64,000 nucleotides of DNA from an uncultured Clostridia bacterium (GCA_948630815.1 CAPIEU010000005.1:1-64000); one strand, 5' to 3'; shown: positions 47,147 to 56,072, counted from the stretch's first letter. Numbers and translations: made by a program. Notes: a model not told the origin generated them from the letters alone.

Positions 47147-47611
47147 TTAGACTATTTTTAATTCTTCTGCCTTTTTATCTACTGTTTCTACATCCATCAA
47201 AACAGCATCAATTCGCTCGTCAAGATGTTTTACTGTACGTTTTAAATAAACTACATCTTTTTTCATTTGTGTAACACTATGTAGTATTATAGTTTGTCCT
47301 CTCTTTACACTTGTGATTTCTTGTTGCATTATAGATTGATTTGCTTTTAGTTCAGCTATTTCATATTGCATTATTGTTTGGTTAGCTCTTAATTCTTCTT
47401 GTGCTGCTTTTATAATTTCTTGACTTAACCTTAGTTCTTCTTGTCCAACTTTCAATTCTTCTTGCCCTACTTTTAATTCTTCTTGATTTACCTTTAGTTC
47501 TTCTTGTCCTACTCTTAATTCTTCTTGAGAAGCATTAATTCTGTCTAATCTGTTTAAGATTTCTTGTGCAAATCTCTCATTCATATTTTTCACCTCTCTT
47601 TCATTTGTCAT
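47147..47611 (-). CDS. Coiled-coil protein with tandem 7-residue repeats
   Basis: 154 aa. Residues about 23-75 are built from tandem heptads of the form EELKVGQ / EELKVNQ / EELRLSQ, seen as 21-base DNA repeats at about 47390-47525. A further helical region (LKRTVKHLDERIDAVLMDVE) follows. No catalytic motif. The protein at 62352 is organised the same way (MQNQMDG repeats), so the two may be members of one rapidly changing coiled-coil family. Repeat number may vary between strains. Confidence 0.65.
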   Translation of the reverse strand: MTNEREVKNMNERFAQEILNRLDRINASQEELRVGQEELKVNQEELKVGQEELKVGQEELRLSQEIIKAAQEELRANQTIMQYEIAELKANQSIMQQEITSVKRGQTIILHSVTQMKKDVVYLKRTVKHLDERIDAVLMDVETVDKKAEELKIV

Positions 47612-47747
47612 ATTGATATATTACCATATAATAAATTTTAACGCAAGTACTTTTTTAAAATTTGTAACACTTTTTTTAAACCAAGAATAGTATATACCAT
47701 ACAAAAGAACAAAAAACTTAGTTCTTTATAGGGAGGTTGCTGAAAAC

Positions 47748-47850
47748 ATGAAAAATTGTTGTAATTGTGAGGTTTTGTGGTTCATTATCTTATTTTTACT
47801 ACTTTTTCGGTAACTGTGGCAACAACTGTTGTAGATGTAACAATAGTTAG
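47748..47850 (+). CDS. Small Cys/Asn-rich membrane peptide (33 aa) revealed by CGG +1 shift
   Basis: GGGAGGTTG, then 8 bases and ATG at 47748. The frame reads MKNCCNCEVLWFIILFLLLF and then CGG TAA. Skipping the C at 47808 gives GNCGNNCCRCNNS and a stop at 47848. The resulting Cys cluster, hydrophobic helix, Gly/Asn/Cys tail layout matches the intact small gene 50 bases downstream (47901-48026), which supports the shift. It resembles the small YjcZ/CotD-like Cys/Gly peptides of Bacillota, some of them spore-associated; that assignment is loose. Confidence 0.65.
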
Positions 47851-47900
47851 TCCCCTTAACGGAAAAGTACATTTATTATTCTAGAAAGGGGGGAATTCAT

Positions 47901-48026
47901 ATGCCAGAAAACAGAGGTTGCGGATGCGGATGTGGTTTCGGTGGTGATAACTGCATTTGGATAATTATCGTTATATTAATAGTATTATGTTGCTGCGGTG
48001 GTAACAACAATTGTGGATGTTGCTAA
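47901..48026 (+). CDS. Small Cys/Gly-rich membrane peptide (41 aa)
   Basis: Ribosome binding site GAAAGGGGGG and ATG at 47901. MPENRGCGCGCGFGGDNCIW leads into a hydrophobic segment (IIIVILIVLCCC) and a Gly/Asn/Cys tail (GGNNNCGCC). The layout is the same as in the preceding gene, but here no shift is needed. Such peptides are similar to YjcZ-type sporulation proteins of Bacillota, where they are short, Gly-rich and membrane-bound. Function unknown. Terminator follows. Confidence 0.75.
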   Translation: MPENRGCGCGCGFGGDNCIWIIIVILIVLCCCGGNNNCGCC

Positions 48027-48028
48027 TA

Positions 48029-48071
48029 GCAAGTAAAAAGAAACGGCTAAGCCGTTTCTTTTTATTTGCTA
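48029..48071. terminator. Strong hairpin between convergent genes
   Basis: AAAGAAACGGC and GCCGTTTCTTT arms, extended by AGCAAGTAAA/TTTATTTGCT; serves the small peptide gene (+) and groEL (-). Confidence 0.85.
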
Positions 48072-48092
48072 TTAGCAACATCCGCTTTGAAA

Positions 48093-49727
48093 TTAATACA
48101 TTCCACCCATATCGCCTGGCATATCATTATGTCCACAGCTACATGATTTTTCTTCTTTTTTATCTGTTACAATAGATTCTGTTGTAAGTACCATACTTGC
48201 TATACTTTCTGCATTTTGTAATGCACTTCTTGTAACTTTTGTAGGGTCTACTATTCCTACTTTTTTCATATCAACATATTGTTCAAGGCTTGCATCAAAT
48301 CCAAATCCTTGTTCACTCGTTTTTACTATTTCTAATATAACTGCTGGCTCAAGTCCTGCATTTATTGCTATTTGTTTTATTGGTTCTTCTAATGATTTTA
48401 AAACAATTTTTGCTCCTAGTTTTTCGTCATCTTTTAAAGTATTTATCATATCTTCTAATTTTTTACTTATATTTACATATGCTGTTCCACCACCTGCAAC
48501 TATTCCTTCTTCAACCGCTGCTTTTGTTGCGGATAGAGCATCTTCTATTCTTAATTTCTTTTCTTTCATTTCTACTTCTGTTGCTGCTCCTACTTGAATT
48601 ACCGCAACTCCTCCTGCAATTTTTGCAAGTCTTTCTTGTAGTTTTTCTTTATCATATTCACTCTGTGTTTGATTTAGAGCAGATCTTATTTGGCTTACTC
48701 TTTCTGCAATTTTTTCTTTATCTCCTGCACCATCAACAATTATTGTATTTTCTTTTTGTACTTTTACTTGTCTTGCTCTACCTAATTGTTCTATAGTAGT
48801 TTCTTTAAGTTCAAGTCCTAAATCAGATGTAATTACTTCTCCACCTGTTAAAACTGCTATATCTTCTAGCATTTCTTTTCTTCTATCTCCATATCCTGGT
48901 GCTTTAACTGCAACAACATTTAAAACTCCTCTTAATTTGTTTAGTATTAATGTTGATAATGCTTCTCCTTCAATATCATCACATATAATTACTAATTTTC
49001 CTGATGATTGCATTAAGCTTTCTAATAGTGGAAGTATTTCTTGAATATTACTAATTTTTTTATCTGTAATTAATATGTATGGATTCTCCATAACTGCTTC
49101 CATTTTTTCTGTATCTGTTGCCATATAAGGTGATACATAACCTTTATCAAATTGCATTCCTTCTACTACATCTACATATGTATTTGAAGTTTTTGATTCT
49201 TCTATTGTGATAACACCATCTTTAGATACTTTTTCCATTGCATCTGCAATTAAAGTTCCTATTTCTTTATTGTTTGCAGAAATTGTAGCAACTCTTGCTA
49301 TATCTTCTTTTCCATTTACATTTGAACTAATTTTTTTAAGTTCTTCTACAGCAACTTCTACTGCTTTATCCATTCCTCTTTTTATTGCCATTGGATCTCC
49401 ACCAGCTGCTACATTTTTTACTCCTTCTTTTATCATACTTTGTGCAAGTACTGTAGCGGTTGTTGTTCCATCTCCTGCTACATCATTTGTTTTTGTAGAT
49501 ACTTCTTTAACAAGTCTTGCTCCCATATTTTCATATGGATCTTCTAATTCTATTTCTTTTGCAATTGTAACACCATCATTTGTAATAAGTGGTGCTCCAA
49601 AACTTTTATCTAGTACTACATTTCTTCCTTTTGGTCCAAGTGTTACTTTAACAGTATCTGCTAATTTATTAACACCATCTAATAATTTTTTTCTGGCTTC
49701 TTCGCCATATTTAATTTCTTTTGCCAT
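48093..49727 (-). CDS. groEL: Chaperonin GroEL
   Basis: 544 aa, full length. KEIKYGEEARKKLLDGVNKL, VTLGPKGRNVVLDKSFGAP, ETNDVAGDGTTTATVLAQSM-type ATP motif (here TNDVAGDGTTTATVLAQSMI), GIVAGGGTAYVN and the usual GGM-type tail (MPGDMGGMY, preceded by CSCGH). Folds cytosolic proteins within the GroEL-GroES cage. Second gene of groES-groEL. About 45 Gly codons and no extra C anywhere. Confidence 0.98.
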   Translation of the reverse strand: MAKEIKYGEEARKKLLDGVNKLADTVKVTLGPKGRNVVLDKSFGAPLITNDGVTIAKEIELEDPYENMGARLVKEVSTKTNDVAGDGTTTATVLAQSMIKEGVKNVAAGGDPMAIKRGMDKAVEVAVEELKKISSNVNGKEDIARVATISANNKEIGTLIADAMEKVSKDGVITIEESKTSNTYVDVVEGMQFDKGYVSPYMATDTEKMEAVMENPYILITDKKISNIQEILPLLESLMQSSGKLVIICDDIEGEALSTLILNKLRGVLNVVAVKAPGYGDRRKEMLEDIAVLTGGEVITSDLGLELKETTIEQLGRARQVKVQKENTIIVDGAGDKEKIAERVSQIRSALNQTQSEYDKEKLQERLAKIAGGVAVIQVGAATEVEMKEKKLRIEDALSATKAAVEEGIVAGGGTAYVNISKKLEDMINTLKDDEKLGAKIVLKSLEEPIKQIAINAGLEPAVILEIVKTSEQGFGFDASLEQYVDMKKVGIVDPTKVTRSALQNAESIASMVLTTESIVTDKKEEKSCSCGHNDMPGDMGGMY

Positions 49728-49751
49728 TTTATATCAAATCCTTTCTTTTTT

Positions 49752-49815
49752 GAGGTTGGAGGTTTGATGTTAGAGGTTGGATTTCTAACTTCTAACTTCC
49801 AATTTCTAACTTCTA
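49752..49815. repeat. Inverted repeat of the 'TTCTAACTTC' type
   Basis: GTTGGAGGTTTGATGTTAGA and TTCTAACTTCCAATTTCTAA arms in the groES-groEL spacer. Confidence 0.6.
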
Positions 49816-50097
49816 TTCAACTACTGCTAAGATGTCACTTTGTCTTACTATTATTAAGTCTTCTCCTTCGTATTTTATTTCTGTTCCTGAATATTTGCTT
49901 ACTACTACTTTATCTCCTTTTTTTACATCCATAGGAACTAATTTTCCATCTTTATCCATAAGTCCTGGTCCAATTTCTAAAACCTCTGCTATTTGTGGTT
50001 TTTCTTTTGCACTAGATGCTAAAATTATTCCACTTTTTGTAGTTTCTTCACCTTCTATCATTTTAATTACTACTCTGTCTTGTAATGGTTTTAACAT
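49813..50097 (-). CDS. groES: Co-chaperonin GroES
   Basis: 94 aa from the ATG at 50097 (ribosome binding site GGAGGTAATC). MLKPLQDRVVIKMIEGEETT, KSGIILASSAKEKPQIAEVL, VLEIGPGLMDKDGK and KYSGTEIKYEGEDLIIVRQS are typical, including the mobile loop that contacts GroEL. First gene of the heat-shock operon; the CIRCE element and promoter lie about 100 bases upstream. Confidence 0.98.
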   Translation of the reverse strand: MLKPLQDRVVIKMIEGEETTKSGIILASSAKEKPQIAEVLEIGPGLMDKDGKLVPMDVKKGDKVVVSKYSGTEIKYEGEDLIIVRQSDILAVVE

Positions 50098-50193
50098 TTT
50101 GATTACCTCCTTCAAAATTCCAAAGAAATTTTGTACTTTTCATTTTTGGGTTGGACTAAAGTCGTCCACCCTTACATTTTTGTTTTTAAATTA

Positions 50194-50220
50194 TTAGCAC
50201 TCTATTTCTTCGACTGCTAA
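50194..50220. promoter_or_regulatory. CIRCE operator (HrcA binding site)
   Basis: TTAGCACTC, nine bases, GACTGCTAA; the consensus is TTAGCACTC-N9-GAGTGCTAA, so there is a single mismatch. It lies just downstream of the groES promoter, as expected for HrcA repression of groESL. Confidence 0.92.
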
Positions 50221-50221
50221 T

Positions 50222-50250
50222 AATTTATACCCATTTCTTAAAAATGTCAA
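50222..50250 (-). promoter_or_regulatory. Sigma-A-type promoter of groES-groEL
   Basis: On the minus strand TTGACA (50250-50245) and TATAAATT starting at 50229, next to the CIRCE operator. Confidence 0.65.
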
Positions 50251-50358
50251 TAGAATTTATAAAAATTCACACATTTTTCACAAAAATAGATGTACCTATA
50301 TAATTTCTCTGGTACATCTTATTTTCAATTATATGTTCTTTTCTTCTATTATAGAACT

Positions 50359-50928
50359 TTATTCTATATCTTCTATAATTCTATCAACTAATTCCTTAAT
50401 TTTTTGTGGACGATTATAACTCGTATTAATAAATGGTAAATTATACTTTTCACATTCTTCCCTAATAAATTTGCTTTCATTAATTCGTTGTTCTATCAAT
50501 TCTTTTAAATAATCATCTGAATACTTTTGCGTATATTCTTCTACTTTTTTATTTGATCTTAAAATATTAAATTCTTCTTCTACTGAAATATCTGGATATG
50601 CTAAAAAATACGCTTTAATATAATTTGTTTTCATATATTTGACATAATCTTCTGGCATTAGTTGATACACATCAAATACTACACTATATGGTAAATATTC
50701 CTCTTCCATACATTTTGCTAAAGTAAGTAATAATGGCGAAAAATTTTTACTTGTTTTTTTCACCTCTTCTGTTGGCTCATTTTGATTAATTCCTAATTCT
50801 GGAAATATGTGTTCTAAACTATAAACTAAGCTATCACATGTAAAATGACTAAATCCCTTTTTACAAAGTTCATTACAAACTGTGGTTTTTCCTGCCCTAG
50901 CTGTACCTGCTATAATAACATTTTTCAT
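50359..50928 (-). CDS. P-loop NTPase / nucleotide kinase-like protein
   Basis: 189 aa. MKNVIIAGTARAGKTTVCNE gives a Walker A loop (GTARAGKT); VVFDVYQLMPEDYVKYMKTN is the Walker B-like strand; a helical lid region follows. The layout is that of small ATP-binding kinases (adenylate/cytidylate kinase-like AAA proteins) of unknown substrate. It lies 10 bases downstream of pyrG on the same strand and is probably co-transcribed, so a role in nucleotide metabolism is possible. Confidence 0.75.
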   Translation of the reverse strand: MKNVIIAGTARAGKTTVCNELCKKGFSHFTCDSLVYSLEHIFPELGINQNEPTEEVKKTSKNFSPLLLTLAKCMEEEYLPYSVVFDVYQLMPEDYVKYMKTNYIKAYFLAYPDISVEEEFNILRSNKKVEEYTQKYSDDYLKELIEQRINESKFIREECEKYNLPFINTSYNRPQKIKELVDRIIEDIE

Positions 50929-50938
50929 ATTTAACTCC

Positions 50939-52546
50939 CTATTTCTTACATTCCTTTGCTGCTTTTACTAATTCTTTAAATAATGGTGCTGGACGATTTG
51001 GTCTTGATTTGAATTCTGGATGGAATTGTCCTGCAATAAAGAATGGGTGAGATGGTATTTCTACTATTTCAACTAGTCTTCCATCTGGAGATGTTCCAGA
51101 ACATACCATTCCTGCTTCTTCAATTCTTTCTTTATATGCATTATTAAACTCAAAACGGTGTCTATGTCTTTCATCAATTTTATCTGTTCCATATATTTTT
51201 TCTGCTAAGGTTCCTGGTTTTATAGAACATGGATATGTTCCAAGTCTCATTGTTCCACCTTTTTTGTCTATTCCAATTTGATCATCCATTATATGTATTA
51301 CTGGGTTTTTACATATTTCATCAAATTCTGCTGAATTTGCATCAGTAATTCCTAAAACATCTCTTGCAAATTCTACAACTGACATTTGCATTCCTAAACA
51401 TATTCCTAAGAACGGAATATTATTTTCCCTTGCATATTTAATCGTTTGGATTTTCCCCTCTATACCACGATTTCCAAAACCACCTGGTACAATTATTCCA
51501 TCTAATCCTTTTAAAATTTCTTTTGCATTTTCTTTTGTTACAGTTTCTGAATCAATAAATTTTACTTTTGTTTTTACATTATTTGCAAATCCTGCATGTG
51601 TGATACTTTCTGAAACTGAAAGATATGAATCTTCTAGTTGAATGTATTTTCCAACAATCCCAATAGTAACGATTTCATCTTCCTTAATTTTTCTAATATT
51701 TGAAATCATTTCTTCCCATTCTTTGTTATCTGGTGTTCTTTCTTCTAAATGTAATTTCTGACAAACTTCTTTAGCAAGCCCTGCTTCTTCTAACATTAAT
51801 GGTACTGCATATAAGCAATCTGCTGTTTTATTAGGAATAACACTTGATTTTCTGACATTACAAAATAGTGCAAGTTTATCTTTTATACTTTCTGGTATAT
51901 CACTCTCTGTTCTACAAACTAAAATATCTGGTTTAATTCCTAAACTTTGTAATTCTTTTACAGAATGCTGTGTTGGTTTTGATTTTATTTCATTTGAACC
52001 AAATATGTATGGAAGAAGAGTTACATGTATATATACTACATCTTCTGGATCTTTTTCTAAACCAATTTGACGTATCGCCTCTAAGAAAGGTAAACTTTCT
52101 ATATCTCCTACTGTTCCACCTATTTCTGTAATAACAACGTCAATATCATCATTTTCAAAGCTATATACATTTTCTTTTATTTCATTAGTTATATGAGGAA
52201 TAACTTGTACAGTTCTTCCTAAATAGTCTCCTCTTCTTTCCTTTTCTATTACGTTTGAATAAATTCTTCCTGTTGTAATGCTTGAATTTTTTGTTAAGTT
52301 TTCATCAACAAATCTTTCATAATGTCCTAAGTCTAAGTCTGTTTCTGCTCCATCATCTGTCACAAAAACTTCACCATGTTCAAATGGACTCATTGTTCCT
52401 GGGTCTACATTTATATATGGATCAAATTTTTGAATTGTTACTTTATAACCTCTATTTTTTAATAATCTTCCAAGTGATGCTGCTGTAATTCCTTTTCCAA
52501 GTCCTGATACAACTCCTCCTGTAACAAATACATATTTAGTGTTCAT
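50939..52546 (-). CDS. pyrG: CTP synthase
   Basis: 535 aa. Makes CTP from UTP, ATP and glutamine. Synthase domain: YVFVTGGVVSGLGKGITAAS, KFDPYINVDPGTMSPFEHGE, VFVTDDGAETDLDLGHYERF and ITEIGGTVGDIESLPFLEAI. Glutaminase domain: PGGFGNRGIEGK, FLGICLGMQMSVVEFAR with the Cys nucleophile, and HPEFKSRP. A T-rich hairpin lies directly upstream (52564-52617), in the position of the pyrG attenuator of Gram-positives. Frame intact. Confidence 0.98.
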   Translation of the reverse strand: MNTKYVFVTGGVVSGLGKGITAASLGRLLKNRGYKVTIQKFDPYINVDPGTMSPFEHGEVFVTDDGAETDLDLGHYERFVDENLTKNSSITTGRIYSNVIEKERRGDYLGRTVQVIPHITNEIKENVYSFENDDIDVVITEIGGTVGDIESLPFLEAIRQIGLEKDPEDVVYIHVTLLPYIFGSNEIKSKPTQHSVKELQSLGIKPDILVCRTESDIPESIKDKLALFCNVRKSSVIPNKTADCLYAVPLMLEEAGLAKEVCQKLHLEERTPDNKEWEEMISNIRKIKEDEIVTIGIVGKYIQLEDSYLSVSESITHAGFANNVKTKVKFIDSETVTKENAKEILKGLDGIIVPGGFGNRGIEGKIQTIKYARENNIPFLGICLGMQMSVVEFARDVLGITDANSAEFDEICKNPVIHIMDDQIGIDKKGGTMRLGTYPCSIKPGTLAEKIYGTDKIDERHRHRFEFNNAYKERIEEAGMVCSGTSPDGRLVEIVEIPSHPFFIAGQFHPEFKSRPNRPAPLFKELVKAAKECKK

Positions 52547-52563
52547 TTTTCTCTCTCCTATCT

Positions 52564-52617
52564 AAAAAACAAAAAAAGATTAAAAAAATTACTGAAAAAT
52601 CGGTTTTTTTTTAATCT
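52564..52617 (-). promoter_or_regulatory. Possible pyrG leader attenuator
   Basis: On the minus strand AGATTAAAAAAAAACCGATT, a loop, and the complementary AATTTTTTTAATCT followed by a T-run, ending 18 bases before the pyrG start. B. subtilis pyrG has such an attenuator, governed by reiterative transcription at low CTP; the matching 5' GGG start cannot be confirmed here. Confidence 0.5.
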
Positions 52618-52727
52618 ATTTTCTAACTCTATGTATCTAGTTTATCATTTCTAAATACAAAATGCAACATTTTTTTCAAAAAGTTTTATAATTAATATTA
52701 CATTCTGCCTTAAATTAGCATCGAAAT

Positions 52728-52758
52728 ATCGACATATGAATGTAGTACTATAACGGAC
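52728..52758 (+). repeat. Degenerate remnant of the 90-bp hairpin repeat
   Basis: AAATATCGACATATGAATGT, then TAACGGACT: both ends of the repeat are recognisable, but the centre is deleted. Confidence 0.4.
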
Positions 52759-52844
52759 TCTATACTTATAGACTGAACATTAACTAATTATTGTTCAAGC
52801 TATAATTCCATGAAAATAATATATTAATTTTGATAGTTTTCAAC

Positions 52845-54083
52845 TTATTCAATCATTGTTATCTTGAATTCTCCTTCTCCTGTATGTGTTGATACAAACG
52901 TATTTGCATCTTCTAAATAATTATCATTTATATACCCTGATCCGTCCTCCACCAGCAGTATATCCTGAATTTCCACCATATAATCCTGCACCGACCACCA
53001 CAAGCTAGCCCTTCTCTTGCAATCGAACTTGTACTTCCTTCTCCGCCTTTACCAAAACTTCCAATATTATAATCAACTGAACTTTCAATTGTAGCTACAC
53101 TATTATATTTTCCACCTTTTACATATTCAGTATTTTTATATATTGCTATTCCATCTTCTCCATTAATGCCTCCTCCATTGCCTCCAATTCCATAAGAATT
53201 GGCTTCTATATTAGTACCAGCACCTCCACCTCCACCAGCAACCATAATAATGCTTGATTTATTATTTTCTAAAGTAGAGAGTAAGCCGAGGCACTAACGC
53301 AATATGCGTTGCACCTCCTCCACATGCTCTTCTTTCATTTCCATCCGCCCAATTTTCAACAATTGAGCCACCTCCATTGTATCCTCCTGTTTTTTTATCT
53401 TTTGTTAAGTTTCCACTTCCTTCTCCACCAATATATATATATAGTATTACATCTTTATTAGATTCAAATATTCCTAAAGAATATCCTCCATATCCACCAT
53501 GTATTTTACTTGAATATGAACCTCCTTGTCCTCCAAAACATTGGATAAAATACTTTTTATTTGCTTTTGCTTCAAATGTATAATATGGATTTTCTACATT
53601 TATAAAATTAGTTGTTTCCGTTGACTCTATGTTCATAATTGCTTCTCTAACACTATCAAGTTCCAAAGCTTTTTGAAAAGTTTCAAATTTAGTTTCATCT
53701 ATTCCTGCTAGATTTAATACCTTTTTCCAATTACTATTTACTTGTTTATCTTTATTTATATCTGCTTTTATTTTATTATTTAATTCTTCTATTTCATTTA
53801 ATTCGTTTTTTTCTGCATTAACATAATTTTTCACTGCTTGTTGTGCAGTTTTAAATATACCATTATCATTAAATATTATACTTATTGTTACACCTGCTAA
53901 TATTAATAAAATTATAATCATTATTAGTAGGGCTATTAGAGTAATTCCTCTTTGGTTTTTGGTAAGCACAAGACCTGCCCATATGGCGTTTGAATTATAT
54001 TTGTTCTTATTTGGAGCAGACACAGGGACTTCCCCTATATTATTACATTTTTCATTATTAATTATTAATTGTTTACTATTCAT
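52845..54083 (-). CDS. Type IV pilin-like Gly-rich surface protein, three in-frame CGG (+1 shifts)
   Basis: About 411 aa when three extra C bases (53288, 52993, 52944) are skipped. The leader is unusually long (about 45 residues) and is partly encoded by GC-rich palindromic repeats; it ends NQRG before ITLIALLIMIIILLILAGVT, a prepilin-type helix. Then a helical stalk and a Gly-rich lectin-like domain (YFIQCFGGQGGSYSSKIHGG, ACGGGATHIALVP). Junctions: HIALVP/GLLSTLENNKSS, LACGG/GAGLYGGNSG and GYTAGG/GGSGYINDNYLED (slash marks the skipped C, or its position within one residue); the protein then ends FKITMIE. Unshifted, translation stops 11 codons after the first CGG. Likely a surface or pilus-tip protein. 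Confidence 0.8.
53961..54040. repeat. GC-rich palindromic repeats inside the pilin leader coding region
   Basis: GGTAAGCACAAGACCTGCCC and GGAGCAGACACAGGGACTTC, with the usual spacer, lie within the coding region of the Gly-rich pilin leader and supply about 25 codons. Confidence 0.7.
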
Positions 54084-54304
54084 TTTCTCTTGTTTCTCTC
54101 CTATTTTTCATTCTTCTTTTTTTTACTAATTTATCATTTATAGTTTATATATTATATCAACATATATTATTTTGTCAACATATAATCTTTTACACTGGAC
54201 TTTCAAAATATTTAGATATTGTTTTATTATTTCTTCTAAAAGGATTTCTCTTTTTTTACTTATATGCTATAATAATTTTATAAATTTAGTTAGGAGTTAT
54301 ACAT

Positions 54305-55249
54305 ATGATAAAAGAAACTTACGATTTTTATAGTCCATTTAATTTTAAATTATACAATTTAAATCAAAAAATACAATATCAATTAGATTTACTTGCATCA
54401 CACGATTTAATCACCAGAAAGCATAGCGAAAATGTTGCAAATTTGGTTTATAGACTTTGCGAATATTTACATTGTAACTCTAGATTTACTCTTTATTGTA
54501 CATGCTGTGCATATATGCATGATATTGGAAAATTATTTATTCCTCTAAAAATTTTAACAAAACCTGGTGAATTAACTAAAGAAGAATTTGAAATTATGAA
54601 AAATCATACAAAGCTTGGTTATGATTTATGTTATAATGATTTACAATTACGTCCATATGCAGATGGAGCTTTATACCATCATGAAGCTTTAAATGGAACT
54701 GGTTATCCAAATGGTGTTACCAAAAAAGATATACCTTATATGGCTCAAATTCTTCGTGTTGCTGATGAATATGATGCTCTTGTAAGTAAAAGACATTATA
54801 AAACTCACGTAAATATTTCTCAAACTTTGAAAATATTGATAAAAGAAGCCCAAAGTGAAGAACATACAAAAACAATCGCATTGGATCAATTATCAGAAGA
54901 TTCTAAATTAGGAAAAATTAATCCTAAAGTTCTAAAAAAACTATTTAGGGTTGTTATTGATGACACTATGTATGAAATCTCTTGTATTAAAGAATATGTA
55001 TCTCACTTATTAAATGAAATTGAAAGATTGAAATTAATAGACAAATTTAATGATAAAATGCTTTCAGCAAAAAAGGAAAAAAAGAAAGATTACTATTTAA
55101 ATGGAATAAAAGTACTTTTTAAAAAAGGTGAAACTTTAGAAAATTATGAGAAAGTACTAGAGGAATATAAAACTACCGTAGAAAATAAAAAGTTTATGAT
55201 AAATAAACTTTACGATGAAATTGGTATTATAAAAAAATTAAAAGTATAA
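54305..55249 (+). CDS. HD-GYP domain phosphodiesterase-like protein
   Basis: 314 aa. HD-GYP motifs: DLITRKHSENVANLVYRLCE, AYMHDIGKLFIPLKILTKPG (HD site), IMKNHTKLGYDL, ALYHHEALNGTGYPNG (GYP loop) and ILRVADEYDALVSKRHYKTH. Such domains hydrolyse c-di-GMP or related cyclic dinucleotides. There is no sensory domain; a helical C-terminal region of about 110 residues follows. An extended -10 (TGCTATAAT at 54265-54273) precedes the gene. Frame intact. Confidence 0.9.
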   Translation: MIKETYDFYSPFNFKLYNLNQKIQYQLDLLASHDLITRKHSENVANLVYRLCEYLHCNSRFTLYCTCCAYMHDIGKLFIPLKILTKPGELTKEEFEIMKNHTKLGYDLCYNDLQLRPYADGALYHHEALNGTGYPNGVTKKDIPYMAQILRVADEYDALVSKRHYKTHVNISQTLKILIKEAQSEEHTKTIALDQLSEDSKLGKINPKVLKKLFRVVIDDTMYEISCIKEYVSHLLNEIERLKLIDKFNDKMLSAKKEKKKDYYLNGIKVLFKKGETLENYEKVLEEYKTTVENKKFMINKLYDEIGIIKKLKV

Positions 55250-55272
55250 GACTAAAAATCTTATACTTTTTT
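55240..55272 (+). terminator. Terminator of the HD-GYP gene
   Basis: AAAGTATAAG and CTTATACTTT arms followed by T; the left arm includes the stop codon. Confidence 0.8.
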
Positions 55273-55358
55273 AATAAAATCTTAATCTATTTTCATAAAA
55301 TCTTAAAATCTAATTGCAAAAAATTTTATATAATTACTTAAGAGGTGAAATAGATACT

Positions 55359-56072
55359 ATGAAAAGAAAGAAAAAGAAATTGCATATAAAGTTAATCATT
55401 TTTATTATACTTTTTATAATATGTGCGTTTTATATAGGAAATAAGTTCTTCTCAAAATACACACTAGTTTCAACATCTAGTAATGTTAATTATTCAGGAA
55501 TTGGTCAAAAATCTATTTCTGGAAAAGATGGATATGTAACTACTTTTACAACTTCTAACGGAAAAACTTACAAAGAATATAAACAAAATGGAGATAGTTC
55601 TTGGGCCGAACATTATTATTGGGGTGGAACAATGGCTGAAAATGGTTGTGGAATTACTTGCCTTGCTACTCTTGCAAGTGGATATGGTAAAAATTATACT
55701 CCTGAAGATTTAAGAAAGAAATATGCACCTAATAAAAATGATCATTTAGCAGGTGACCTTATTGCTTTTGAATTAGAAAATTTTTTTGAAATTGATAATT
55801 CTAATTTTAAATATGCTAGTACTTATTTTGAAAAAGATTATATTTTTAGTTGGTTAAAAGAAGACAAGCCTATTTTGATTTGTGTTTGGGATAAGCCTAG
55901 TAGTAAATGGACTACTTCTTCTCATTATATGTTACTTCTTGCAACTGACAATATTTCTAAAGTTTATGTGTCTAATCCAAATGGTGATGAAAATGGGCCT
56001 AGAAAATCTGGTTGGTATGATTACAATGATGTATTACCATACATTGCAAAAGCTCTTTTTATTATGAGTTAG
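55359..56072 (+). CDS. Membrane-anchored C39-like cysteine peptidase
   Basis: 237 aa from the ATG at 55359 (AAGAGGTGAAATAG upstream); a longer frame from 55314 has no ribosome binding site. Lys-rich N-terminus and a membrane helix (LIIFIILFIICAFYIGNKFF), then a papain-like domain: ENGCGITCLATLASGYGKNY with the catalytic Cys, SSHYMLLLATDNISKVYVSN with the His, and PNGDENGPRKSGWYDYND. This fits Peptidase_C39_2. Extracytoplasmic protein turnover or cell-wall peptide cleavage is likely. Confidence 0.85.
   Translation: MKRKKKKLHIKLIIFIILFIICAFYIGNKFFSKYTLVSTSSNVNYSGIGQKSISGKDGYVTTFTTSNGKTYKEYKQNGDSSWAEHYYWGGTMAENGCGITCLATLASGYGKNYTPEDLRKKYAPNKNDHLAGDLIAFELENFFEIDNSNFKYASTYFEKDYIFSWLKEDKPILICVWDKPSSKWTTSSHYMLLLATDNISKVYVSNPNGDENGPRKSGWYDYNDVLPYIAKALFIMS

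Noticed and set aside
47390..47525. CRISPR-like array of 21-base repeats
   Set aside because: The repeats are contiguous, in frame, and encode heptads; there are no spacers and no cas genes.
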